Shown: positions 8,636-16,572 of the stretch, piece by piece | How the letters are laid out: each line of letters begins with the position of its first letter | Position numbering within the stretch: position 1 is the first letter of the stretch | Source of the DNA: Candidatus Nitrotoga sp. LAW | GTDB taxonomy: Bacteria; Pseudomonadota; Gammaproteobacteria; Burkholderiales; Gallionellaceae | NCBI GenBank assembly: GCA_003402315.1 | Contig: QFXI01000009.1 | Coordinates: 1 to 64,000, forward strand | Direction of reading: 5' to 3' | DNA: 64,000 nucleotides | Position numbers and translations under genes: made by a program | The notes under the pieces: model-generated | The model's input: the letters and a program-made list of their open reading frames with translations, nothing else | Databases searched by the model: none | Told to the model about the DNA's origin: nothing

Positions 8636-8815
8636 TCAATCGATACATTTAAGTGCGCCAGAAGGACATTGATTTACTACTTTAACGATTTCATCGTAAG
8701 CCGCTTTATCAGGCTCGATAACAAATTGCCCGTCTAAAATTTTAAATACCTCGGGCATTGATTTAACACAGTTGCCAGAATGAGAGCATCTTTGTTTATC
8801 CCATTGTATTTTCAT
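8636..8815 (-). CDS. Small [4Fe-4S] mono-cluster ferredoxin-like protein
   Basis: A 59-residue gene, easily missed because of its size. It reads MKIQWDKQRCSHSGNCVKSM at the start and ends with NQCPSGALKCID. The cysteines (RC...NC, then QCP..ALKC) fit the mono-cluster ferredoxin family of Fer4_19 type (iron-sulfur mono-cluster binding domain). It could carry electrons for the SQR-like enzyme encoded next. AGAGG stands 7 nt before the ATG, and the gene begins 5 bp after the DUF4242 stop, so translation is probably coupled. Confidence 0.85.
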   Translation of the reverse strand: MKIQWDKQRCSHSGNCVKSMPEVFKILDGQFVIEPDKAAYDEIVKVVNQCPSGALKCID

Positions 8816-8820
8816 GATGT

Positions 8821-9105
8821 TTAACCTCTGTCATGTTCAGCTGTTGTTGGATTAATCATGGTTGTTACTTCAGCAATAGAATTTGCCGGAAATCCACCAC
8901 GTTCTGCATGTGTTTTAATGCTTTGCTTATCGGGGGCAATATAAATGCAATAGATTTTGTCGTCTGTTACATAACTTTCCACCCACTGAATTTGCGGCCC
9001 CATTTCATTCAAAATACAGCAGGATTTTTGTGATATTTGTTGCAACTCTGCTGCGGCTAATTGGCCTGCGTTAGGGATTTCTCGTTCAATAATATATTTA
9101 GGCAA
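8821..9105 (-). CDS. DUF4242-like small protein
   Basis: 94 residues matching the DUF4242 pattern: starts PKYIIEREIPNAGQLAAAELQQI, continues IQWVESYVTDDKIYCIYIAPD, and ends IREHAERGGFPANSI-like with NPTTAE. Family members have a ferredoxin-like alpha/beta fold (the SCO4226 nickel-responsive protein is one), but function is unclear. The start is a TTG with a strong AGGAG five bases upstream. It is the first gene of the TetR-controlled operon; a palindromic operator sits 21-32 bp before the start. Confidence 0.8.
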   Translation of the reverse strand: MPKYIIEREIPNAGQLAAAELQQISQKSCCILNEMGPQIQWVESYVTDDKIYCIYIAPDKQSIKTHAERGGFPANSIAEVTTMINPTTAEHDRG

Positions 9106-9125
9106 ATTGTCTCCTATGTTGTTAT

Positions 9126-9137
9126 ATGACCAGTCAT
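9126..9137. promoter_or_regulatory. Operator-like palindrome ATGACCAGTCAT before redox operon
   Basis: This site shares the GACCRGTC core with the site in front of the neighbouring TetR gene (10069-10080). The core resembles the published NemR operator (TAGACCRGTCTA). Its place just upstream of the DUF4242 ribosome site suits repression of the operon. Confidence 0.65.
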
Positions 9138-9152
9138 CTTTTACTGGTTGTT

Positions 9153-9185
9153 AAAAAAACGATATAGACCATCATGGTCATATCG
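9153..9185 (-). terminator. Intrinsic terminator on minus strand
   Basis: CGATAT-GACCAT and ATGGTC-ATATCG form a ~12-bp stem (one bulged base, 1-nt apex) followed on the minus strand by seven T. It would stop transcription coming from tetR and the rhodanese remnant before the separately controlled redox operon. Confidence 0.7.
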
Positions 9186-9200
9186 CTTTAAAATCTTTAG

Positions 9201-9355
9201 TTAAACGGATGTCTGTGGTGGAATTTTCACTGATAATTCAGCAGCTTTCCAAGCTGTAATGCCGCCATCAGAGATTTAACATTTAACACATCTATTTCGT
9301 ATATTTGCAATTTCGCTGGTTGAATAAAATTCATTAAAATTTTTTCTTCACTCAT
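9201..9355 (-). pseudogene. Rhodanese remnant with internal deletion
   Basis: On the minus strand an ATG at 9355 begins MSEEKILMNFIQPAKLQ, a rhodanese-like N-terminus, and after a frame change the region ends GGITAWKAAELSV..., the usual rhodanese C-terminus, with stop at 9201. The middle, including the active-site Cys loop, is missing. The remnant lies between tetR and the redox operon, so a sulfurtransferase was probably once part of this cluster. Confidence 0.65.
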
Positions 9356-9464
9356 ATCAAAATGCATGGTTAATATATGTCGCTCGGTTTTGTGGTTAGT
9401 CGTAAAAAAGACCCAAACAACCGGCAGTTATATCGTCCCCGCCTTGTTTCTAATTTACAGTCAA

Positions 9465-10052
9465 CTAGGCAACAAAATAATCATTCAGTAACGTATCGCA
9501 AAACTCTTGCAAAGGTTGCACGGACTGTTCAATTTTCATCCGTAACAACGCGCCTTGCCAGTTATTTACCAATAAGTTAGCCATAATTTCGGCACTTTTA
9601 TCAGTGCGTACCGTACCTTCTTTTTGTGCTTGCAGTAATGCCTTATATTGCAACAATTTGTAGCGTTCAACAGCAGACTTTAGCGCTTGATTACACAGTT
9701 CACTGGTATCACCAATTTCACCCATCAGGTTGCCTAATAAACATCCCCCTTTGTATCCATTATTTTCCACTTCAACAATAAGTTCTGCATAGTAATTTTT
9801 TAAAGCAGTGAGTGGGTCGACTTGTGAGTGCTGTAGGTGTCTCGTTAGTAGCTCGATAAACGGTTCGATATAATGGCTAATGGCTTCAGCAGCAAAATTT
9901 TCTTTACTATCAAAGTAGCTATAAAAAGAACCTTTAGGTACATGTACGGCGTTTACAATTTCATTAATACCTGTTGCATGGTAGCCCTGGTTCATCAATA
10001 GATAGACGCCTTGGTCGAGCAGTTGTGCGCGTTTAGATAATTTGTTAATCAT
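9465..10052 (-). CDS. TetR-family repressor, NemR-like
   Basis: About 195 residues. The N-terminal helix-turn-helix is clear (LLMNQGYHATGINEIVNAVHVPKGSFYSYF, residues ~20-50), and the C-terminal ligand domain contains GGCLLGNLMGE, a motif shared with NemR-type regulators, in which a cysteine senses electrophiles. Two operator-like palindromes with GACCRGTC cores lie in front of this gene and in front of the redox operon at 9105, so it probably represses both. The ATG at 10052 is preferred; a TTG at 10061 is possible, and neither has a strong ribosome site. Confidence 0.85.
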   Translation of the reverse strand: MINKLSKRAQLLDQGVYLLMNQGYHATGINEIVNAVHVPKGSFYSYFDSKENFAAEAISHYIEPFIELLTRHLQHSQVDPLTALKNYYAELIVEVENNGYKGGCLLGNLMGEIGDTSELCNQALKSAVERYKLLQYKALLQAQKEGTVRTDKSAEIMANLLVNNWQGALLRMKIEQSVQPLQEFCDTLLNDYFVA

Positions 10053-10068
10053 AATTGGCAATAAGAAT

Positions 10069-10080
10069 ACGACCGGTCAT
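10069..10080. promoter_or_regulatory. Operator-like palindrome before tetR
   Basis: ACGACCGGTCAT contains a perfect GACCGGTC palindrome 17 bp upstream of the TetR start. It matches the site at 9126-9137 and the NemR consensus core, so autorepression is likely. Confidence 0.65.
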
Positions 10081-10187
10081 ATATTTTGTCAAGCTCGGTA
10101 GTTTAGGCTGCATGAAATGAAGCCCAATATTTTACTCACGCTTGGTTTCGGTGATTGTCAAGCTAGTTGTCACCTGAATGTTTTTGT

Positions 10188-10431
10188 TCATGCTGCTATT
10201 TTATGCGCTAACTCTCCTTTCTTATGTTCGTCTTTAATGTGTTGATCCGGATTCAGGTGCACAACGAGAATCGACTGCCAATTTCGTGTGGCCCCGCCCC
10301 AACGTTCAGGGTATCTGTTCTTTGCCGCCTCGTAGACGATGGCACGCTTCTCCAATTAATGCCCTGTCGAGGCCAGCATGCCGCTCTGCCGGGGTCACGA
10401 AGTTGATGGCGCTGTGTCGGTGTTCTTCGTT
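10188..10431 (-). pseudogene. IS3-family transposase, C-terminal remnant (frameshifted)
   Basis: The translated piece begins NEEHRHSAINFVTPAERHAGLD, the standard end of IS3-family OrfB integrases, where the conserved HRHS..FVTP..RH stretch follows the catalytic Glu. A frameshift occurs near residue AL; the other frame continues EKRAIVYEAAKNRYPERWGG and NWQSILVVHLNPD to a stop at 10188. The DDE core is absent. It is joined in frame to an HsdR fragment. Confidence 0.8.
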
Positions 10432-10785
10432 GCGATGGTGGCTGTTGTCGGTGTTGATGCGTAACTGATTGATGACTTCAAAGCTGTTTTTGCACCAGTC
10501 TTTGATATTGACCAAAGTGTAGAACAGCGGCATGCCGTCGTCGCGCTCAAAGCTATTGCGCTCGCGCAGATGCCGGGCTGCGGCAAAGACGTCGGGGGTG
10601 ACGATCTCGTCCCGCAAACGAGAGAATTCTGAATCCGTCAGCTTAACCCTGTTGAGTGCTTCGAACTTCTCCCGGAAATTCGTTTCCAGCGCTTCGCGAT
10701 CTCGAATATCCGGACGGTAGATATAATTGAGCACTTCAAGCTTAGCGATCAGATCTTGCTCAATTCGAGTTTCTGTTGCTGCCAT
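10432..10785 (-). pseudogene. hsdR: HsdR (type I restriction subunit) N-terminal remnant
   Basis: 118 residues (for example LNYIYRPDIRDREALETNF, then TPDVFAAARHLRERNSF and TLVNIKDWCKNSFEVINQL) match the N-terminal nuclease region of type I restriction HsdR subunits. After NTDNSHHR the sequence changes abruptly to IS3 transposase, so more than 85% of hsdR, including the helicase motor, is lost. No hsdM or hsdS is visible nearby. The ATG at 10785 is only the first in frame. Confidence 0.8.
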
Positions 10786-11075
10786 CGGGATGGTTCGGAA
10801 AGTTCAACGTAGTAATTTTACAGACACTGACTGCTTCATCGTCATTAGTGGGAATGGCATCTATACCAGTGATGCAGTCCTGAGCTACTTTCAATACTCT
10901 GCCCAGTTCTTTAAATCGCTTAGTTTTATTATCCCGCCATCTTATCATCAGTCGTAGCGGCAAAAAAACGGGATATCACACGGTGTGACTTGCGCTGCAA
11001 GAAAAACTTACTATGAATAATGGCGAATGATGATGAAGCAAAGCTCGCCGAAAAAGACCATCGGACCGGTGGCAA
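10786..11075. other. Intergenic stretch without a recognised gene
   Basis: About 290 bp between the hsdR remnant and the GH18-like gene. A 67-codon minus-strand frame crosses it (10760-10963) but overlaps the hsdR remnant and resembles nothing I know. It may be further hsdR-upstream debris. Confidence 0.3.
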
Positions 11076-12554
11076 TCAGTGCGGCGCTTGAAACGGCACG
11101 CCGAGGAAATGGCGGCGGTTGAATTCCGCTTCATTCAGAACTTTATCGTAGCGGGCGAATGCCGCCACTTCGTCGGCAGGCGAACTGTTGCTGCCGGAAA
11201 ATGTAATCAGCCCGGTGCGGAAACGGCGTAAATCGGCACAGCGTTCCACCGCCTGTGCAACGGTCATATGCCCGCTTTTCATACCCAATTCCTTCAGGCT
11301 CTCCATCTTGATCCCGAGCTGCACGGTGGACGGATGAATACCGGCGCTGGTAATCGATTTCAGGATTTGCACATGGCGTTTTGTCAGCGAATCCTGCACA
11401 GGGGATGGTTTTTCTGTTTTTTTTCCGCCACCGGCTTGAAACCCCTCGTCGTAAGCCATGATCCGCGCAATCACATTGGCGCGCCCCGCAGCCAGCCCGA
11501 GCGGTTGCACCCGGGTGTGGCCGAAAATATAAACACCATCATCAAACTTGCCCGATTTGGCATCCACAAACGCAGCCGTGGCGTACGACACAAACCGTTT
11601 CTTGGTGATCAGCAATTGCGCCAGCGTGTGATACAGGATGCGGATATTATCCGCCGCAGCTTGTTCCTTTTTGGCGGCCGGATCGGACGATGTGGGTCTT
11701 GCAACCACCCAATCCTTGATTGTTTTACCCTGTTTGAACCATGCCTTCATAGTGTCACTTTGCTCACTCGGGCCGATACCGTTCACTTCGATATCGAAGC
11801 CGACGCCATCGAAATCCCAGGTGTCGAGCACATCACGGATGCGGTTGGCGTGATCGGTCATATCGGAACTTCGTGACGTGATGAACGATACAAAATTGCC
11901 CTGTGTTTGTTTGCCGAAATCGTCACGCACTTCATAACCGGCAGTGACTTGAATGCCGAGCGAATGACAAGCGCCGATCAGGTTCTTGAGCGCCAGCTCA
12001 ACAAAATTCCGCTCCTTGCCGGGTTTATTGCCAACTGCGTGGCCGAACACCGCCAGCTCCGGGGAGAGATCGACCGAGCCGTCCGGCCTTCTGCCAATCG
12101 TGGCGATCAGCGAAATATCATCCAAGCCTGCGCAAAATTTGCCCATGAACGATTCGTACTGCTGCGCCGACGGAATCTGGCCTTCTATGTTATGCGCGAC
12201 CGCCACGCGTTTGGTGAAATTGGCCAATCCCGTCCATAGCGACAACCGGGATCGCGCCGATACGACAGCGCGCAATGGCGTACCGGCCTCGACCTTGGGA
12301 ATTAACGCCGATTGACCAACCATGCGCCACGCATACGGCACATTCAACACACGCCGGCGGATATCGGCTACGCTCCACGGATCGGTAGTGCCGCTCGACC
12401 ACTTGCAGGAACCATTGGCATCGGGCTGCAAAACCTGAGACTCATTAGCACCGCGAAACACCACGACTTCGTTGCTCTTCCAGCCGAAAGCCGCTTCTTG
12501 CGCCGATGGCTCAACAAACGATGCATCGGCAAACTGTACCTCGAAATCGGCCAT
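11076..12554 (-). CDS. GH18-like glycoside hydrolase-fold protein
   Basis: 492 residues from ATG 12554, two bases after the stop of the upstream 936-residue gene, so the pair is translationally coupled. Residues ~240-260 contain WDFDGVGFDIE, matching the GH18 DxxDxDxE catalytic strand with the second Asp replaced by Gly and the acid Glu (E256) kept. Later MAYDEGF fits the GH18 beta-6 strand and TVQLGIKM the beta-7 strand. The N-terminal ~130 residues are an unassigned domain. No signal peptide is visible, so any export would be non-Sec. It could bind or cleave beta-1,4 amino-sugar polymers (chitin or peptidoglycan), or be a catalytically weak binding module. A longer upstream start (12635) is possible but overlaps the other gene. 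Confidence 0.6.
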   Translation of the reverse strand: MADFEVQFADASFVEPSAQEAAFGWKSNEVVVFRGANESQVLQPDANGSCKWSSGTTDPWSVADIRRRVLNVPYAWRMVGQSALIPKVEAGTPLRAVVSARSRLSLWTGLANFTKRVAVAHNIEGQIPSAQQYESFMGKFCAGLDDISLIATIGRRPDGSVDLSPELAVFGHAVGNKPGKERNFVELALKNLIGACHSLGIQVTAGYEVRDDFGKQTQGNFVSFITSRSSDMTDHANRIRDVLDTWDFDGVGFDIEVNGIGPSEQSDTMKAWFKQGKTIKDWVVARPTSSDPAAKKEQAAADNIRILYHTLAQLLITKKRFVSYATAAFVDAKSGKFDDGVYIFGHTRVQPLGLAAGRANVIARIMAYDEGFQAGGGKKTEKPSPVQDSLTKRHVQILKSITSAGIHPSTVQLGIKMESLKELGMKSGHMTVAQAVERCADLRRFRTGLITFSGSNSSPADEVAAFARYDKVLNEAEFNRRHFLGVPFQAPH

Positions 12555-12556
12555 GC

Positions 12557-15367
12557 CTACAATTGCCGTCCGGTTTTCGGATCGTACGCGACCTGCACTG
12601 GCACGACCTGATCGGTCGGCAACACCTCCACCCATTGATCGAACACTTCAAAATCCTCACCCGCCTGCAACGCACGGAAACCGCCCTGCAGCGGATAAAA
12701 ACCGTGCTCGTAGACTTTATCGACCGGCGTCGCCGATACGCGGTTGTCATCGTTGATTTCATCCCCCGGATAACGTCCCACTTTCATTGACTTGTCGTGT
12801 TTATCCGCGACCACATCGCATAAGTGATTGATCGCATCACGAATCGTCACGTTCGGACCGCTGTGCGGGATTTTGGCCAGTTCATCCGCAGGCGCGACGT
12901 AGCTGTCGTCCAACCCTTCGGTGCCCTCCACATGCAAACGCTGCAGCCAATTCATCGCCGCGCGTTCCTGGCCAGGCCGGATCGGGATCACCGCTTTGAC
13001 CCACGGCGCATTGAGGAATGCGTTGCGCATGTTGTCGCCGTCAAGCTGCAACAACCAGCCGAGCGATGCGCCCAATTTGGCGGGATCGGATTCTTCGGTG
13101 ATGTAATAATTATCCACACGGTTGTCATGCGCCCCGCCCCAGGTAACAGTGTCGGTCGCCGCAATTTGCGAATCTTTGGCTTTAATTGCAGCAGACGTGA
13201 CCAGATTCTTGCTCAGCTTGCCTTTGATCTGCGTGTAAACCGAACCGCTCGCAACCGAGGGTGCCGGTTCAACGGAAGAAGGCTTGCGGATGCCGCCCAG
13301 CCCTTGATGGCTTTGGTGCAAGCGCGGCCGCCACCATTCCGGCGCGACGAAGTACAGCATTTTGTCGATATCGAATATCGTATTCAGCAGTTCCGACACC
13401 ACATGCCGCGTGCGGTCGTCCGGCATCGGCAAGCCCTTGGTCAGCATGTCCTGAATCAGGCAGCGGTACACCACAATACGTTCTTCCTCGCGCAAATCCT
13501 CGTACTTGCGCGATTCGATGCGCGACATTTTGTTGATGCGGTCGCGCGCCGCTTCGACGAACGCCTGCTCGAACTCCATGCGGGTTTTTTCGTTGAATTC
13601 GCTAATCTTCTGATCGTTCTGCGCGGTGACATCGCCGCGCAGTTTCTTGGTCGGCTGCCAGGTAATCTTGGCGATCACGCGCAGCGGCGACACATTACGG
13701 AAATTGACGTGCTTGACCTTGACCGAATAACGGATCGAACCGGGTGAAACCTCGTCGACGTCATCGAGCTGTAAACGGATATCGTTGCCGCCGTAATCGA
13801 AACTGATGAAGCCATCTTCGCCATATTCGTAACCGGGCTGGTCGCATTGCGCCCTAAAACCGCCGAAATGCCACTGAATTTGCTCCGACTCGCCTTCGTT
13901 GTCATCCAGATTCACTTCCTTGCCTTCGCGGTACACTTCATCCATATCGTCTTCCGGCAAGGTGTCTTCGGTTTTCGGCACAAACGGAATGTCCATGCTC
14001 AATTCGGTGGTAACCGCCTGCGGCATCGGAATCGCTTCCGGCGGCGGCGTTTCGCCGACTTCCGGGCCTTTGGCCAAATGCACCATTTTGGCAATCCCTA
14101 ATTGTCGCCCCGGATCGTCGACATACGTCTGCCAGCACAAATACGTGCCGATATCCTGTACCTGCACACCAACCTGGCGCATTTTGCGGCGCATCTCGTA
14201 ATTGAGCAGATCGGGGGTGGTGTTGTTCAACACATAGCGCTTGCTTGAGGTATCGGTGGTTTCGGTGACGGTGCGGAAGGTGGATTTGTAATTCTTACGG
14301 ATTTCGGTGGAAATTTTCTCGGTCTGCTGGCGCATGTGCTTGTGCGAGACTTCGCGCGCTTTCGATTGCGTGTTGGCCATATCCATACTGGCCGACGCGC
14401 TGGCGCTGCCACCGATCCAGCTTTGGTTGGCGGTGGCGTTCATGCCGAATTTGGTATCGGATTTGTTGTCCTCTTTTACCGCTTGCGACAGTTCGTCTTC
14501 CTCGGTCAGCGATTTTTCGGTGCGCAGCGTCGTTTCCAGCGAGGTTTCCAGTGTGCGCTCAACCAGCGTGCGGCGCGTGCTCACTTCGACCAGCTCGACG
14601 CTGCTGCCGGGACTGAGCCACACATGCCCGACCGCCGGGCCGAGAAAGGTATCAAACTCAAAGAAATACTGCCGGAACAAATGCACGATGCCGATCGGTG
14701 ACAACCCGGCGCGGCCGAGATCCTTGAACGGGTCCATATAATCGAGCGGATCCTTGAAACTCAGCAGCTTTTGCAAATTCGCCCAGTGGTTGCCGGGCTT
14801 GTAGAACAACTGTTTCAGCGCTTCAAACTGCTTGGTTTGCTTCAGGTGCAACACATAACTCGCCACCGCCGATTCGCGTTGCAACTGCTCCGCCACCAGC
14901 GCATTGGTCTGCTCCACGCGGCTATTTGCGCGCGGCTCTTGCGCGCCGCGATACCACTCCATGATGCTCGGAATCACCTCGCGGTTCAACGTGGTCTTGA
15001 TGCGTTCCTCATCAATCAACCGCTCCCAGATGCGCTCGTCGTAACGCTCCAGCGGCGGCAACTCGCGCGTTAGATTCTCGATCACGAAACTGCCCATCGC
15101 TCCCTTGCGCGGCACCTCGTTGCTGCCGGCGTCCAGCCGCGAAATCTTGTCGAGCATGCCGCGTTCGTTCAGCACCATCTCGAAATTACCGCGATAGCCT
15201 TTGAACAACTGATCGCGCACCTTGCGCAAATCCGCGCGAAACCCCTTATCGATGCGCTGCTGAATGCGCTTCGATTTCCACCCGATCATCGGCTGGTACA
15301 CGCCAAAAATCTCGCTGTCGTAGGGGAGGATATTCTGATACTTGGAATAGTCGCTGATTTTTTTCAT
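12557..15367 (-). CDS. Large protein of unknown function (936 aa), partner of GH18-like gene
   Basis: I do not recognise this family. Residues 1-245 are charged and mostly helical. Residues ~250-435 form a distinctive block: a Thr/Glu-rich heptad-like stretch (RRTLVERTLETSLETTLRTE), a small-residue patch (GGSASASASMD), a second helical run (HKHMRQQTEKISTEIRKNYK), then TETTDTSSKRYVLNNTTPDL and IGTYLCWQTYVDDPGRQLGI. A Pro-rich linker and an acidic segment (~440-500) lead to beta-rich and helical C-terminal parts with PEWWRPR and a late APWVKAVIPIRPGQE region. There is no signal peptide or membrane segment. AGGAG precedes the ATG. The two genes look richer in G+C than their neighbours, which hints at transfer. 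Confidence 0.7.
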   Translation of the reverse strand: MKKISDYSKYQNILPYDSEIFGVYQPMIGWKSKRIQQRIDKGFRADLRKVRDQLFKGYRGNFEMVLNERGMLDKISRLDAGSNEVPRKGAMGSFVIENLTRELPPLERYDERIWERLIDEERIKTTLNREVIPSIMEWYRGAQEPRANSRVEQTNALVAEQLQRESAVASYVLHLKQTKQFEALKQLFYKPGNHWANLQKLLSFKDPLDYMDPFKDLGRAGLSPIGIVHLFRQYFFEFDTFLGPAVGHVWLSPGSSVELVEVSTRRTLVERTLETSLETTLRTEKSLTEEDELSQAVKEDNKSDTKFGMNATANQSWIGGSASASASMDMANTQSKAREVSHKHMRQQTEKISTEIRKNYKSTFRTVTETTDTSSKRYVLNNTTPDLLNYEMRRKMRQVGVQVQDIGTYLCWQTYVDDPGRQLGIAKMVHLAKGPEVGETPPPEAIPMPQAVTTELSMDIPFVPKTEDTLPEDDMDEVYREGKEVNLDDNEGESEQIQWHFGGFRAQCDQPGYEYGEDGFISFDYGGNDIRLQLDDVDEVSPGSIRYSVKVKHVNFRNVSPLRVIAKITWQPTKKLRGDVTAQNDQKISEFNEKTRMEFEQAFVEAARDRINKMSRIESRKYEDLREEERIVVYRCLIQDMLTKGLPMPDDRTRHVVSELLNTIFDIDKMLYFVAPEWWRPRLHQSHQGLGGIRKPSSVEPAPSVASGSVYTQIKGKLSKNLVTSAAIKAKDSQIAATDTVTWGGAHDNRVDNYYITEESDPAKLGASLGWLLQLDGDNMRNAFLNAPWVKAVIPIRPGQERAAMNWLQRLHVEGTEGLDDSYVAPADELAKIPHSGPNVTIRDAINHLCDVVADKHDKSMKVGRYPGDEINDDNRVSATPVDKVYEHGFYPLQGGFRALQAGEDFEVFDQWVEVLPTDQVVPVQVAYDPKTGRQL

Positions 15368-15535
15368 GACCGGTGCTCCTTGTGGTTGACGATTGTCATT
15401 GCGATGGAGAGGAATTTCTGCGGGTGACTATAGGGAAAAGGGAAGAATTCGTCAAACGTAGTGCTTAAAGAATCAATCCAATATCCTTTCAAAAACCTAC
15501 CTGATCTATAACACGCCGATTCAAAAATATTTGCG

Positions 15536-15552
15536 CTTAAGCAACCCTTAAG
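15536..15552 (+). promoter_or_regulatory. PmrA/QseB-type response-regulator box
   Basis: CTTAAG-CAACC-CTTAAG is an exact direct repeat with a 5-bp spacer, the published PmrA/QseB box form (YTTAAK-N5-YTTAAK). A TATTCT -10-like hexamer follows 10 bp later at 15563-15568. It lies 50 bp before the SHP gene, whose operon is followed by a PmrA/QseB-type two-component system. Confidence 0.7.
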
Positions 15553-15601
15553 CTTGGCCTTTTATTCTGCACACCTCTTAATGCAATAAAGGAGGTTAAA
15601 A

Positions 15602-16027
15602 ATGTTCCGCGAATTTAATGTCACGCTGGTTTTAGCGCTGGTGGTTGTCGCCGGATTAATTTCCGCCCCGGCTTTCGCGCAAACGCCTGAGGAGGCGCTG
15701 GCTTCCATTCAAAGCGATGCGGCCAAGGCTAATTCGGGTTTCAAGGGGTTTTCAGCTGCGCGTGGGGAGAGTTTTTTCAAGACGAAACACGGTAATGAAT
15801 GGAGCTGCGCCTCCTGCCATACCGAAAATCCGTCTACGCTAGGCAAGCATGCAAAGACCGGCAAAGTCATACGGCCATTTGCGCCGTCTGCCAATGCAGA
15901 ACGGTTCACTGACCCAAGCAAGGTAGCAAAATGGTTCAAGCGCAACTGTAACGACGTGCTTGATCGCCTCTGCACACCGCAGGAAAAAGGCGATGTGCTT
16001 ACTTATCTGCTTACCGTTAAAAAATAA
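15602..16027 (+). CDS. SHP-type monohaem cytochrome c (DUF1924)
   Basis: 141 residues: a signal peptide ending in APAFA, then a periplasmic class I-like cytochrome with one haem motif CASCH in WSCASCHTENPSTLGKH. The conserved C-terminal part (RNCNDVLDRLCTPQEKGDVLTYL) marks the SHP (sphaeroides haem protein) / DUF1924 family, whose haem iron can bind O2 or NO. The next two genes encode its usual partners, a diheme cytochrome c and a cytochrome b561. GGAGG precedes the ATG, and a PmrA/QseB-type box lies in the promoter. Confidence 0.88.
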   Translation: MFREFNVTLVLALVVVAGLISAPAFAQTPEEALASIQSDAAKANSGFKGFSAARGESFFKTKHGNEWSCASCHTENPSTLGKHAKTGKVIRPFAPSANAERFTDPSKVAKWFKRNCNDVLDRLCTPQEKGDVLTYLLTVKK

Positions 16028-16041
16028 CCAAGGAGATTGAT

Positions 16042-16560
16042 ATGTCGATATGTTATAAAAATTTTCCACATAGGCTTGTTTCGGCCTTGCTGGTTATGGG
16101 TGTAACAATGTCCATCGCACAGGCTGGTGACCGCGCTGAAAAATACAGCGGCGAAAATCGCGGCAAACCAGTTCAACCTTCACAAGTTAACGCAAAATTT
16201 CAGCAGGAATGTTCTACCTGTCACATCGCATATTCGCCAGGATTGCTGCCTACTGCATCTTGGCGCAAGGTCATGGGCAGTCTAAATAAGCATTTCGGTT
16301 CGGATGCTTCTCTGACAGATCAGGAAAACAAGGAGATCACCGCTTTTCTGGTGAGCAATGCTTCCAACCGCTGGAATGCATCGACAGCGCCATTGCGGAT
16401 CACTGAGGCTGCCTGGTTTAAGCGCAAGCACGGTAGCCACGAAATTCCCCCGACTGTTTGGAAAAATCCAAAGGTGAAGAGCCCGGCTAATTGTGCGGCC
16501 TGCCACCAACAGGCGGACCGGGGTGATTTCAGTGAACGTCATATAAAAATACCCAAGTAA
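16042..16560 (+). CDS. Diheme cytochrome c (DHC-type)
   Basis: 172 residues with a signal peptide (end near AQAGD) and two haem-binding motifs, CSTCH (residues ~56-60) and CAACH near the C-terminus. The order and spacing, with SWRKVMGSLNKHFG and ITEAAWFKRKH between them, match the DHC diheme cytochrome family that passes electrons to SHP in the periplasm. The start is 14 bp after the SHP stop with AAGGAG upstream, so the genes form one operon with cytochrome b561 behind. Confidence 0.9.
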   Translation: MSICYKNFPHRLVSALLVMGVTMSIAQAGDRAEKYSGENRGKPVQPSQVNAKFQQECSTCHIAYSPGLLPTASWRKVMGSLNKHFGSDASLTDQENKEITAFLVSNASNRWNASTAPLRITEAAWFKRKHGSHEIPPTVWKNPKVKSPANCAACHQQADRGDFSERHIKIPK

Positions 16561-16572
16561 AAGGAGATCACC

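Noticed and set aside
10760-10963. 67-codon minus-strand frame upstream of the hsdR remnant
   Set aside because: Overlaps the remnant in another frame and resembles no family; kept only as a note in the intergenic entry.
11268-11876. 202-codon plus-strand open frame
   Set aside because: Antisense to the GH18-like gene; no ribosome site or recognisable motif.
12824-13747. 307-codon plus-strand open frame
   Set aside because: It lies antisense inside the 936-residue gene, has no ribosome site and an Arg-rich, non-protein-like composition typical of antisense frames in G+C-rich genes.
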